This document shows, in pieces, positions 24,952 to 33,207 of a stretch of 36,393 nucleotides of DNA. This DNA comes from CAWBLP01 sp963789495 (lineage in GTDB: Bacteria > Pseudomonadota > Alphaproteobacteria > Acetobacterales > Acetobacteraceae). Position 1 is the stretch's first letter. Each line of letters opens with the position of its first letter. The notes beneath the pieces were generated by a model. That model was not told the origin of the DNA. It searched no databases and saw only the letters and a list, made by a program, of their open reading frames with translations. The position numbers and the translations under genes are program-made. The DNA lies in the NCBI GenBank assembly GCA_963789495.1, contig CAWBLP010000016.1, positions 1 to 36,393 of the forward strand. Direction: 5' to 3'.

Positions 24952-25215
24952 ATGCCGCAGGTCCGTGTCACGTCCGCCGAATTCCAAAAGAACTTCGGCC
25001 GCTGCCGGGAAGCGGCGATCCGGGAAGCCGTCACCATCACCAACCACGGCCGCGACAGCCTGGTGCTGCTCTCGGCCGATGAGTATCGGCGGCTGAAGCA
25101 GCGCGATCGCGAAGCCCTGCTCGTCTCCGAACTCACCGAGCAGGATATCGAAGCGATCCGCACGGCCGAGATTCCAGCCGACTCCGCCGCCTTCGACCAC
25201 GAACTGGACCGCTAA
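24952..25215 (+). CDS. Phd/YefM-family antitoxin
   Basis: An 87-aa protein opening MPQVRVTSAEFQKNFGRCRE and continuing VTITNHGRDSLVLLSADEYR. This is the Phd/YefM N-terminal DNA-binding dimer fold followed by a disordered acidic toxin-binding tail (LTEQDIEAIRTAEIPADSAA). The start follows GTGGAGG. It is 4 bp upstream of the probable toxin gene, the usual antitoxin-first order. A short dyad upstream suits autorepression. Confidence 0.85.
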   Translation: MPQVRVTSAEFQKNFGRCREAAIREAVTITNHGRDSLVLLSADEYRRLKQRDREALLVSELTEQDIEAIRTAEIPADSAAFDHELDR

Positions 25216-25219
25216 TTGC

Positions 25220-25672
25220 GTGCCGCGGCCGGATCCTGTTCCCGGCCTGGTCATCAGCTACGCCTATCTGTGGCGTGACCAGAGGGATCAGGCCCGCGAG
25301 GAAGGCGTCGAGGATCGGCCCTGCGTCGCTGTTCTGGCGGTCCGGCAGCACGAGGGCGAGCGGATTGTCACCGTCGCCCCCGTCACCCACACGCCGCCCC
25401 ACCAGCCCGGGGAGGCTGTCGAGGTGCCGGCCGCCACCAGGCGGCGCCTGGGGCTCGATGACGCCCGATCGTGGATTGTTGCGACCGAGGTAAATCGCTT
25501 TCTATGGCCCGGGCCGGACCTGCGTCCGATTCCCGGCAAGCGGGGCATGCTCGCGTACGGCAATCTGCCCAGGCAGCTCATGCTTGAGCTGCGCGAGCGG
25601 ATATCGGAACTGCATCGCAACCGGCGGTTCCGCCTGGTGTCACGGGACATCGATGACAGCGAAGGCGCGTAG
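25220..25672 (+). CDS. probable toxin, PemK/MazF-like
   Basis: A 150-aa protein starting at GTG 25220, 4 bp after the antitoxin stop, so co-translation is likely. It begins VPRPDPVPGLVISYAYLWRD and continues RPCVAVLAVRQHEGERIVTV and APVTHTPP, resembling the SH3-like barrel of PemK/MazF growth inhibitors (G-x-I/V start, RPC/RPxxV strand, TPVTH-like strand). It is longer than typical PemK. The toxin role is inferred mostly from its position behind the Phd-type gene; I cannot confirm the catalytic residues. Confidence 0.6.
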   Translation: MPRPDPVPGLVISYAYLWRDQRDQAREEGVEDRPCVAVLAVRQHEGERIVTVAPVTHTPPHQPGEAVEVPAATRRRLGLDDARSWIVATEVNRFLWPGPDLRPIPGKRGMLAYGNLPRQLMLELRERISELHRNRRFRLVSRDIDDSEGA

Positions 25673-26125
25673 GGCAAAGCAAGGCGACGCCGTCGAGATC
25701 GTCGATTGCCACGAGAGGAGCAGACCCGTGATATGGGGACGAAAGTCGGACTCCATCCGCGGCGCCTGCCATGATCGTGCGGGCCGATCCATGTCAGAGT
25801 GGAACGATCTGCTGCTTTGCCTGTAGGATAGGGGCGTGTCACGACAAGCGTCACGACCCTTTGGCCGGGGCCATGCCAGCAGGAGGCAAAGTATTCAGCC
25901 GCAGATATACGCGGATGCACGCAGATGCGCATGAGTCCGGCATGCCGGGTTGGCGGATGACTTCGCCTTTGCCTGCCGTGGCGAGCCGCGCAAATCCGTC
26001 TTCCCGTGTCCCATCTGCGTGCATCCGCGTGCATCTGCGGCTGAAATTGCTTGCCTGCGGTCCCCTGGTCCGCGGCGCTGGGTGAACGCAACAGACCTCG
26101 CGCCAAGCGCGTTCAGAGCGATTGC
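25673..26125. other. intergenic, no gene, contains an inverted repeat
   Basis: No frame here has coding character or a ribosome site. The main structure is the 35-bp inverted repeat at 25893-26047. Confidence 0.5.
25893..26047. repeat. 35-bp inverted repeat, CGCGGATGCACGCAGATG type
   Basis: The arm 25893-25927 is complementary to 26012-26047 with a few differences, separated by 84 bp. The phrase GCATCTGCGGCTGAA inside it belongs to a dispersed intergenic repeat seen in many bacterial genomes (from memory, not searched). Confidence 0.65.
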
Positions 26126-26245
26126 ATGCATGAGGCGGAGACCCGCGCCGAGCTGATCGACCCCGCTTTGAAAGCGTCCGGTTGGGGCGTGGTGGAGGCC
26201 AGCCGTGTCAGGCGCGAGGAAATCACCGCCGGCCGATTGCAGTGA
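26126..26245 (+). pseudogene. HsdR (type I restriction) N-terminal stub
   Basis: ATG 26126 opens a 39-codon frame, MHEAETRAELIDPALKASGW then GVVEASRVRREEITAGRLQ. This resembles the first residues of type I restriction R subunits and related DEAD-box endonucleases. It then stops, so more than 95 percent of such a protein is missing. The TGA overlaps the GTG of the next decayed gene (GTGA). It is probably a deletion junction left from a lost restriction system. Confidence 0.6.
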
Positions 26246-26545
26246 ACAAGTTCAGTCGCGATCTGGTGCAGGAAATGCAGGAGGCTGCCGCCTTCGTGGA
26301 AGGCAAGCAAGCTGGCGCGCGCGTCCACACGGTGGATGTGCCGGACGTCGTGCCATCCGGCAGCGGCCGCACATGTCCCAGCAGCGGCTTTGCCCGGACC
26401 TATCCCATTCCGCTGCGAACGTTGAAAACTGGAAGCAGGCCGTCGCGCCCTGGATGCGCCGGCTGCCGCCTATCTGCAAGGGACTGCGCGGCAGCCGAAG
26501 TGGTTGCGCCCGCCGCGGCCGTGCCGCGTGTACCTCGATAGCTTC
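26242..26545 (+). pseudogene. HTH antitoxin (HigA/RelB-operon type), frameshifted remnant
   Basis: Starting at GTG 26242 the protein reads VNKFSRDLVQEMQEAAAFVE and RVHTVDVPDV, the front of a small HTH antitoxin. It continues in other frames as RAIRQR-HMSQQ, FARTYPIPLRTL, ENW and APAAAYLQ. Together these trace a Xre-type helix-turn-helix of about 100 residues broken by three or more indels. No partner toxin gene is next to it. It is non-functional as it stands. Confidence 0.6.
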
Positions 26546-26623
26546 ATCTGCTCAGGTGTACCGATCCGCACTCGCGCGCTTATTCGCTTGGGGGTTTTGT
26601 TGGGTTTTTGTAGTCCGTCCATT

Positions 26624-27671
26624 AGACCCGTTGCGAAAATGAGTACGTTCGCGGCTCTCCGTCGGTGAGCTGAGCCGGCGCGGCCGAGCTTGACAGGTCA
26701 CGGGACGATTCGATTCGTCGAGAACCTTCTTCATGAAGGTACCGGCCCGATGTCCCGTCCGTTCTCCGCTGCCCGGTTGCGCGCCAGCACGAGCTTCGTC
26801 CGCCTGACCGGGGTCAGCGTCGCCACGTTCGACAAAATGCTGAAGCAACTCGCGGACCCCTGGGAGAAAGCTCAGCTGCACAAGGCCAAATCCGGCCGCC
26901 CCTGGGACGTCGGTGGTTTGGAAGATCATCTTTTGATCATGCTGATCTATTATCGTTGCTACATCACCCAGGAGTTCCTGGGCTTCTTCTACAACGTCAA
27001 CAAAAGCGCGATCTGCCGAGCGATCCAGCGGATCGAAAAGCTCGCCCGGCCGCTGATCGGGGTTGGACGGAAGCCCAAAATCAGTCGGAACGAGGCCGAG
27101 GCCCTGATCGTCGATTGCACCGAGCAGCCGATCCAGCGTCCTGACACGGACGCCAAACAGCGAGAGCATTACTCCGGCAAGAAGAAGCGCCATACGGTGA
27201 AGACCGAATACATCGTTACCCGGAATGGTCGTATCGTCAGCGCCTCGCCCTCTCACCCCGGCAGTCACCATGACCTGGCGATCCGTCGCAATGGACCAAA
27301 GCTGCCGAGGAAGGCACGGCTCTACGCGGACAGTGCGTACCCAGGGGTACGACAAGGAACATCGGAACCTGGAATGTCCATACAAGAAGCCAAAGAACGG
27401 GAAACTCACTGATGAGGAGAAGGCATATAACCGTGGACTGAGTGGATTCCGTGTCAGGGTTGAGCACCGGATCGGACGAACGAAACGGTTCAGGATCGCT
27501 GCTGAGCGGTTTCGCAACCCACTTGGGACGCATCACACCAAAATCTCCATCATCGCGGGACTGGTGAACCTGCAAGCTGGGTTCGGACCGTTCTGATCAG
27601 GTGAGGGAAACGCCGCCGGTGAGAACGCGCCGGACACCGCTGACCGGGGGGCCGACTTTCGCAACGGGTCT
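26624..27671 (+). mobile_element. IS5-family element, about 1.05 kb
   Basis: Terminal inverted repeats AGACCCGTTGCGAAA at 26624-26638 and its exact complement at 27657-27671 bound a single transposase gene. A TA or similar short target repeat may flank it. On the right it abuts a truncated copy of the IS4 element; on the left the DNA is unrelated to IS4. It therefore sits at a deletion or rearrangement junction. Confidence 0.8.
26750..27596 (+). CDS. IS5-family transposase split by a +1 shift at GGGG
   Basis: The protein starts MSRPFSAARLRAST at ATG 26750. It has an HTH-like front (LTGVSVATFDKMLKQL) and LIMLIYYRCYITQEFLGFFY. The first DDE Asp is in LIVDCTEQPI and the second in YADSAYPG. The frame then changes at the G4 run 27344-27347; skipping one base continues YDKEHRNLECPYKK and reaches the Glu in RVRVEHRIGRTK, ending at 27596. 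The two parts give about 281 residues, the normal length. Without the shift the first product ends at 27412 without its Glu. This may be a programmed frameshift, a mutation or a read error. Confidence 0.75.
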
Positions 27672-28112
27672 ATTGATGTGGCGGCGCTGCTGGCCGGGAC
27701 CACCGAACCGCGCGAGGTCGCGGTCTGGATCAAGGGTATTCCACGCGGCCTTCGCCTGGTGATCCAGCCACTGCCGCCCGAGGATGCAGCGCGCCAGCGT
27801 GCCAAGCGGACGCGCAAGGCCAACAAGAAGAGCCAGCAGATCCAGCCGCGCACCGTGCTCGCGGCTGGGTTTCTGATGCTGATCACCTCGCTGCCGGATG
27901 CAGCGCAGCCGATGGCGCAGGTGGCCGCGCTCTACCGGCATCGCTGGCAGGTGGAGATCGGCATCAAGCGGCTGAAGAGCCTGGGCGGGCTGGACCAACT
28001 GCCATGTGCTGATCCGGTGCTGGCGCGAAGCTGGCTGCTGGCGCAGCTGATCGCCGCGGTGCTGACCGACGATCTCGCCAACGAGATCGTCGGTTTTCCC
28101 CCCTCGGCCTGA
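27672..28112 (+). pseudogene. IS4 transposase, C-terminal fragment
   Basis: This piece encodes the last 146 residues of the transposase at 20764-21831, including the Y-R-E-K block with the catalytic Glu. It lacks both catalytic Asp residues and a start. It cannot encode an active enzyme. Confidence 0.88.
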
Positions 28113-28308
28113 CCAGACGCAGCCTGCGCCGCAAACGCTGTGGCGGGCTTGGGACACCGCCAGGGAGATCCTGCGTGGCGCGATCCTGCCACGACCCAGA
28201 CTACGAACCCCGGCCGCCTTGGCGATATTCCGCCACCGCCTTGCCGAAGCGCCGAGACGCCGCACGCTCCAGGCCCACGAGCTCAGGCCCCCGTAAGTTC
28301 GCGCGTAT
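27672..28308 (+). mobile_element. IS4-family element, second copy, 5' half missing
   Basis: From 27672 the sequence matches 21391-22027 base for base as far as I can follow (offset 6281), including the right end and the first 13 bases of adjoining palindrome. The left 683 bp are absent; the break coincides with the IS5 right terminal repeat. Confidence 0.88.
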
Positions 28309-28350
28309 GGGGCAGCGCCCCTTGATGGGGGTTAGAGGGCGACGCCCCCG
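28309..28350. repeat. palindrome arm next to second IS4 copy
   Basis: GGGGCAGCGCCCC is followed by a TTGATGGGG phrase and a second GC hairpin, GGGCGACGCCC. It is the same repeat family as 22028-22101 but of different sequence beyond the first 13 bases, so it is an independent insertion locus. It lies just beyond the 3' end of the minus-strand ketopantoate-reductase-like gene. Confidence 0.75.
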
Positions 28351-28385
28351 CCACTTGCCGCCCCCCCGACAAAGACCCGTGGCGG

Positions 28386-29450
28386 TCAATTCAGCCGCAG
28401 ATCGATCAGATGCTTCGGATCGGGCTGCAACTCGCCGCGCTCCACCCGCTTGACGATGTCGGTCAGCGCCGCATTGGCCGGGGTCGGGATCCCCACCTCC
28501 TCGCCCTTGCGCACGATCAGCCCGTTGAGGAACTCGATCTCCGTCCGCCGTCCCTTCACCATGTCCTGGCCCATGCTCGGCCGGTGCTCGCCACCGCCGG
28601 CCTTGTTCACCTCGGCCAGCCGGTGCTCGTCGTACTCGCGCACCGCGGCGGCATCGCCTTCGCCGGCCTTCGCGATGATCTCAGGATCGATGTGGTGGAC
28701 CTCCTCGAGCTCATAGCCGAGGGCCTGGCCGACGCGGATCGCCTCCGACCCCAGCCGCGCACCGAACCGGCGCAGCACGTCGTTGCGCAGGATCTCCTTA
28801 CTGATCAGCCCCGTGCTGGCGGACATGCCGTTCGCCATCGCATTGGTAACCAGCTTCGACCAACGCTCGCCCCAGAGATTGGTGGTCACCAGCGCGGAAT
28901 CGGTCAGCGCCACCAGGCGCTTGATCTCCTTCACCCGGTCGGTGATCCGGCCATGCACCTCTCCGGTGCGAAACACCGTGTGCTTGTCACCACTTTTGCC
29001 GGCCGCGCGGCGGACATGGCCGGGCTCGCACAGATCGACGGTGATGGAGCTGGCGATGCAACCAACGACACGGCCCCAGCCGACCACGCCGGCAATCGTC
29101 TCCTCGTTCATGCAGTTCTGCAGCGAGACGACGAAGCCGTTGGGCGACAGGTACTGGCTGATCATCGCCGTCGCCCAGGCGGTGTCGTACGACTTCATGC
29201 AGACAAAGGCGATGTCGACCGGCTGTTCCTTGGCGAAATGCTGCAGCTCCGTCAGGTGCAGCGCGCGCACCGGCACGGTGAACTCCGGAACGTCGCGAAT
29301 ATGCGAAATGCGCAGGCCCTTGCTGCGCATCGTCTCCACGTGCTCCGGCCATGGATCGATGAAGGTGATGTCTTCACCGGCCTGCGCCATATGTGCGCCG
29401 GCATAGCCGCCGACCGCACCGGTGCCCATCACCGCGATTCTGAAGCCCAT
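28386..29450 (-). CDS. ketopantoate reductase family protein (PanE/ApbA)
   Basis: A 354-aa protein from ATG 29450, which follows GGGAGGAAACC; the frame extends 14 codons further without a ribosome site. The Rossmann motif GTGAVGG is at residues 9-15. The middle shows FVCMKSYDT and LQNCMNEE. The C-terminal helical domain holds the catalytic-type Lys in WSKLVTNAMANGMSA. PanE reduces 2-dehydropantoate with NADPH in pantothenate synthesis. This protein is about 50 residues longer than E. coli PanE and lacks pan neighbours, so it may act on a related keto acid. Confidence 0.85.
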   Translation of the reverse strand: MGFRIAVMGTGAVGGYAGAHMAQAGEDITFIDPWPEHVETMRSKGLRISHIRDVPEFTVPVRALHLTELQHFAKEQPVDIAFVCMKSYDTAWATAMISQYLSPNGFVVSLQNCMNEETIAGVVGWGRVVGCIASSITVDLCEPGHVRRAAGKSGDKHTVFRTGEVHGRITDRVKEIKRLVALTDSALVTTNLWGERWSKLVTNAMANGMSASTGLISKEILRNDVLRRFGARLGSEAIRVGQALGYELEEVHHIDPEIIAKAGEGDAAAVREYDEHRLAEVNKAGGGEHRPSMGQDMVKGRRTEIEFLNGLIVRKGEEVGIPTPANAALTDIVKRVERGELQPDPKHLIDLRLN

Positions 29451-29578
29451 GGTTTCCTCCCGCTGTCCGTCTGCTGCAGGCAGTGTCGCCAAGTTGCGGG
29501 GAAAGGCAACTGCGAGGCCAGGCGGAATGCACGCGTACCGCGCAACGCCCGCATACCGCAGGCGCCCTTGGAGCGCGT

Positions 29579-30520
29579 TCAGCGTTTGACGTTCCGCGCC
29601 ACCGCCAGATCGCGTTCGATCGCCTGCCGCATTTGCGGGCCGGCGATCCGGGTCACGACGTCCCGCCAGGCTGCCAGGTCCGGCGCGTCAAGCGGGTTGT
29701 CGCGCAGCAACTCGCGCTTGATGAAGGGCAGGCCGGCTTCGGCCAAGGCCCGCCAGCATTCCAGCATTGGATTGCAGTCCGTCGGTTCGCCTGCCGTATC
29801 GGTGGCAGCAAATAGCGCGCGGCAGACCAGGCCGGCGCGGCGCAGCCGGCGCGTCAAGCCGATCTCGTAACGGCCTATCACCAGCCATTTGGCCGGCAGC
29901 GGACGCACGCCGCGCCAGAACCGCCGCCAGGCCGTGCTGTGCAGGACGTTTTGCCGCGCCAACAGGAAATACGATTGCAGGTGGTAGCCGCGCTGCCGGC
30001 TGTCGGTCATGCCCCACAGATCCGCACCGCCATCCATTCGCGCCAGCAGCGGTGCCAGCGCGTGCAGCGGACCGTAGACACTGTCATTCGCCAGCACGAG
30101 CTGCCGGGTATCGGTGCGCGGCAGCGCCAGCCACTCCATCGCATCGCGCCAGGCGCAAAAGTCCCGCCCGACATTGTGGCGGAGCAGGATGGCGGCGCAG
30201 AGTGCGCGAAGCCGGGACATATCGGCGGGGTCCAGCGCGACGCTGTTGGAAACCAGCACCACCGACAGCTCGGCCGCGCGCAGCGCTGCCAACTGGTACA
30301 GCAGGTCCTCTCGCACGACGCCGCGCGGGTCGTAGTGGCAGACCACGGCCACGTCGGGACCCAGCTTCACGCCGGCTTCCGGCCAGGTGGCGACGATCTG
30401 GCGGTGGCTGCGCAAATGCCCGGCCGGAGCACTGGCATAGGCCAACAACCGCTGCAGACCGGGGAGGCGGGTGATCGCCGGCCGGCGGGGACGCGACGCC
30501 CTCACCGGATCGGGCGTCAC
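29579..30520 (-). CDS. RgpF-like rhamnan/polysaccharide synthesis protein
   Basis: A 313-aa protein of the rhamnan synthesis F (RgpF) type, which contributes to assembly of rhamnose-containing polysaccharide; its precise reaction is not settled. It starts at GTG 30520, overlapping the TGA of the upstream gene (GTGA), so translation is coupled. Longer frames upstream run antisense to real coding. Family blocks are VAVVCHYDPRGVVREDLLYQ, VVLVSNS, RHNVGRDFCAW, LVLANDSVYGPL and WGMTDSRQRGYHLQSYFL. Together with the upstream methyltransferase-glycosyltransferase it points to surface glycan synthesis. Confidence 0.82.
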   Translation of the reverse strand: MTPDPVRASRPRRPAITRLPGLQRLLAYASAPAGHLRSHRQIVATWPEAGVKLGPDVAVVCHYDPRGVVREDLLYQLAALRAAELSVVLVSNSVALDPADMSRLRALCAAILLRHNVGRDFCAWRDAMEWLALPRTDTRQLVLANDSVYGPLHALAPLLARMDGGADLWGMTDSRQRGYHLQSYFLLARQNVLHSTAWRRFWRGVRPLPAKWLVIGRYEIGLTRRLRRAGLVCRALFAATDTAGEPTDCNPMLECWRALAEAGLPFIKRELLRDNPLDAPDLAAWRDVVTRIAGPQMRQAIERDLAVARNVKR

Positions 30521-32241
30521 GCCACCGGAGCCCCCATTGGGGCCGCCGCTGGAGCCATGCCGGCCGGCGCCGATTGCAACCGTGCCCGCAAGGCGGCGGT
30601 GAGTGCCTCCCGGCGTGCCCAGAGCGAGCGATACCAGGCGATGCGGGGGGCGATCTGGTAGGCCAGCATCCGCTCCTCCGCGACATACTCGCGTGCCGCC
30701 TCGCCCAGTTCGCGCGCCAGTTCCGGCATGGCCACCAGGCGGCGCAGCAGCGATTGCAGTTGGTCGGCGTCGCGGAACAGCAGGCCGGTGCGATGGTCCT
30801 CGATCGGCGTGCCGTACACCACCGTGCTGGCGACCGCGGCGACGCGGCAACTGGCCGCCTCGATGAATTTCAGGTCCGACTTGGCGCGATTGAAGCGGTT
30901 ATCGGACAGCGGCATCAGCGAGATTTCGCACTGTCCCAGCAGATCCAGATAGGTCGGGTAGTCGCAGGTCGGGGTGAATCGCTTGTGCGGCGATTGCAGC
31001 GCATCGAAGAAGCTGCGGTCGTGTACCACGGAGAAATGCAGGCGATCGCCGGCCATGGCCGCCACGGCATTGATCGCCGGCATCAGCGGTTCCCAGTCCT
31101 GCTCCCGGTTCAGCGCGCCGAAGAACAGGGTCAGCCGGCCGGGCGTGGCGAAATTGCACGGTTCCGGGAGGCTGACGATGGAATTCGGGAACACCGCCAC
31201 TTCGGGATTCCGCTCCCGCAGCACCGCCGCGAGGGACGGCGTGCTGGTCTGCACGGCATGCACGCCGCGAAAGGTCAGCTGCTCCGGGTCCTGCATCACC
31301 TGGAAGAAGTCCGGATGGTCGTCGAACTCCGTCACCACCAGCCAGCCCGAATTCAGGAATGCCTGCACCATGGCGTGGCCCTGCGGACCGGACAGGGCCG
31401 GCCGATGCAGGACGAAGATGCGCGGTGTGTCGTCCTTCGCAGCCGTTATCTGGACATTGGTGGTGAGCATCGTCGCCACCACCGGATCGGTCGCCATGCC
31501 GCGCAGCGGATGAACCACCCGCACGTCGGACACGCCACCGACCGGCGGCAGCATGTTGGCGCCGATCAGCATACGTTGCTGCGGCGTCTTGCGGACACGC
31601 CAGACATATTGCAGCGGTGCGGCGCGGCGCGCATAGGCGTCCACATCGATATTGAGCGCGCGCAGCGCCGGCGCCATGGCGTTGGCGAAGGCGCGGGACC
31701 GGTCGCTGTCGAACACGCGCGGATGCACGTCGCACAGGGTCAGGCCGAGCTCCAGCAGGCCTTTTCGCATGCTTTCAAGGCTGAACCAGCGCAGATGCGT
31801 GGTGTCCAGCAGGCCGCTCGGCTCGTAGTCCCAGGTGCCGCGGAGCACGCGCTCAGTGAAGCTCCAATGCTCCAGGTTGGGCACGCAGATCAGCAGCAAG
31901 CCATCCGGTGTCAGCGCGTCGACATGGCGGCGCAGCACCGGCCAGGGGTCGCTCAGATGCTCCAGCACATCGCCATAGATGATGCAGTCGATGCCTTCCG
32001 GCACGTCGAACGGCATCGGATCGTCTTCGACATCGACCACCGCGATCTCATCCAGCCGTTCGGCGGCGATTGCGGCGATGGCGGGGTCACGGTCGACCCC
32101 GAGCAGCCGGGCGCGCGGATTGCGCTGGCGATAAGCGGCCAGCAGGGAGGCCGGGCCACAGCCGACATCCAGCACAACCTGAGCGCTGAGCGGGATCCGC
32201 TCGAGCAGATCCGGGTTTGGGACGTCCGGGTAGGAAACCAT
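30517..32241 (-). CDS. methyltransferase-glycosyltransferase fusion protein
   Basis: A 574-aa protein from ATG 32241; an upstream ATG at 32319 is possible but its extension looks non-coding. Residues about 5-200 form a class I SAM methyltransferase: VVLDVGCGPASLL (motif I, 22-34), VVDVEDDPMPF and YGDVLEHLSDPW, with LLLICVPNLEHW. Residues about 270-540 resemble a GT-B glycosyltransferase: FVLHRPALSGPQG, PNSIVSLPEP, LTLFFGALNREQDWEP, SLMPLSDNRFNRAKSDLKFI. The C-terminus is alanine-rich. It probably modifies and extends a surface polysaccharide with the coupled RgpF-like protein. Confidence 0.82.
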   Translation of the reverse strand: MVSYPDVPNPDLLERIPLSAQVVLDVGCGPASLLAAYRQRNPRARLLGVDRDPAIAAIAAERLDEIAVVDVEDDPMPFDVPEGIDCIIYGDVLEHLSDPWPVLRRHVDALTPDGLLLICVPNLEHWSFTERVLRGTWDYEPSGLLDTTHLRWFSLESMRKGLLELGLTLCDVHPRVFDSDRSRAFANAMAPALRALNIDVDAYARRAAPLQYVWRVRKTPQQRMLIGANMLPPVGGVSDVRVVHPLRGMATDPVVATMLTTNVQITAAKDDTPRIFVLHRPALSGPQGHAMVQAFLNSGWLVVTEFDDHPDFFQVMQDPEQLTFRGVHAVQTSTPSLAAVLRERNPEVAVFPNSIVSLPEPCNFATPGRLTLFFGALNREQDWEPLMPAINAVAAMAGDRLHFSVVHDRSFFDALQSPHKRFTPTCDYPTYLDLLGQCEISLMPLSDNRFNRAKSDLKFIEAASCRVAAVASTVVYGTPIEDHRTGLLFRDADQLQSLLRRLVAMPELARELGEAAREYVAEERMLAYQIAPRIAWYRSLWARREALTAALRARLQSAPAGMAPAAAPMGAPVA

Positions 32242-32424
32242 CTGGCAGCGCTGCTCCGGCGAGGGCGGCGCCCGTGATGGGGCCGCGCCATGACATGAGT
32301 GCAGCGGCTGGGCTGCCATTCATCAACCCGAGGTGCTACGCGAATCCCGCGCCCCGCTGCAAGTATCATCGCGGGGCGCGCGACCAGGCCTGGATTTCAT
32401 CAACCCAGCAGGATTGCGTCGAAC

Positions 32425-33207
32425 TCAGGCGGCACTGAGTTCTTTTGCAGGGTTCAGTTCGTCTACCAGACTGGATGGGCGGCTCGACGCCACGGGTTCG
32501 GCTGTCGGCTCGCGGATCATGTAGCCGCGTCCCCAGACCGTGCCGATCAGATTGTCCGCCCCCGCCTGGGCAAGCTTCTTGCGCAGCTTGCAGATGAACA
32601 CGTCGATGATCTTCATCTCGGGTTCATCCATTCCGCCGTAAAGGTGGTTGAGAAATGCCTCCTTGGTCAGAACCATACCCTTGCGCAGCACCAGCAGCTC
32701 CAGAATGGCGTATTCCTTGCCGGTCAGATGCACGGGCGCGCCGGTCACGGTAACCTCGCGGCTGTCGAGGTTCAGCTCCAGCGGACCCACCCGTAGCGCC
32801 GGCTGGCTGAAGCCCTTGCTGCGGCGCACTACCGCCTGCATCCGCGCCAGCAGCTCCGCCCGGTCGAACGGCTTGGTGATGTAGTCGTCCGCCCCCATGG
32901 CAAGCCCCTTCACCTTGGCCTGCGGCCGGGACATGCCGGACAGGATCAGCACCGGGGTGTCGTTGCGGGCGATCCGCATCCGCCGCACGACCTCATAGCC
33001 TTCGATGTCGGGCAACAGCAGATCGAGCAGGACGATGTCGTATTCATAGTGGCGGGACAGCTCCAAAGCCTCCTCGCCGGTGTCGGCATGATCGACCACC
33101 GCGCCGCCGGCTTTGAGCATCAGCGCAATTCCGCGTGCCGCCGTGAGGTCGTCTTCGACCAGAAAATCCGCATGCCTGAGACCTCCGAAACGAACAGTTA
33201 CCTTCAT
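32425..33207 (-). CDS. ctrA: CtrA response regulator, probable frameshift at its start
   Basis: An OmpR-type response regulator, the cell-cycle and motility master regulator of alphaproteobacteria. The receiver domain has acidic residues EDD, phospho-acceptor Asp in YDIVLLDLLLPD, and the conserved Lys in YITKPFDRAEL. The winged-helix domain is nearly diagnostic: HLTGKEYAILELLVLRKG, FLNHLYGGMDEPEMKIIDVF, ICKLRKKLAQAG and WGRGYMIREP. The open frame begins at ATG 33207 (MKVTVRFGGLRHADFLVEDD) with no ribosome site. A better start, ATG 33173, follows GGAGGT at ideal spacing and begins MRIF, but is one base out of frame at the T4 run 33163-33166. Adding one base would give the usual MRI-LVEDD start. 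Confidence 0.9.
   Translation of the reverse strand: MKVTVRFGGLRHADFLVEDDLTAARGIALMLKAGGAVVDHADTGEEALELSRHYEYDIVLLDLLLPDIEGYEVVRRMRIARNDTPVLILSGMSRPQAKVKGLAMGADDYITKPFDRAELLARMQAVVRRSKGFSQPALRVGPLELNLDSREVTVTGAPVHLTGKEYAILELLVLRKGMVLTKEAFLNHLYGGMDEPEMKIIDVFICKLRKKLAQAGADNLIGTVWGRGYMIREPTAEPVASSRPSSLVDELNPAKELSAA

Noticed and set aside
25584..25826. Plus-strand 80-codon frame overlapping the toxin 3' end
   Set aside because: It mostly overlaps the toxin frame and lacks a ribosome site; its remaining tail shows no motif.
30574..32277. A 567-codon plus-strand open frame
   Set aside because: Antisense to the methyltransferase-glycosyltransferase; composition is that of a shadow.
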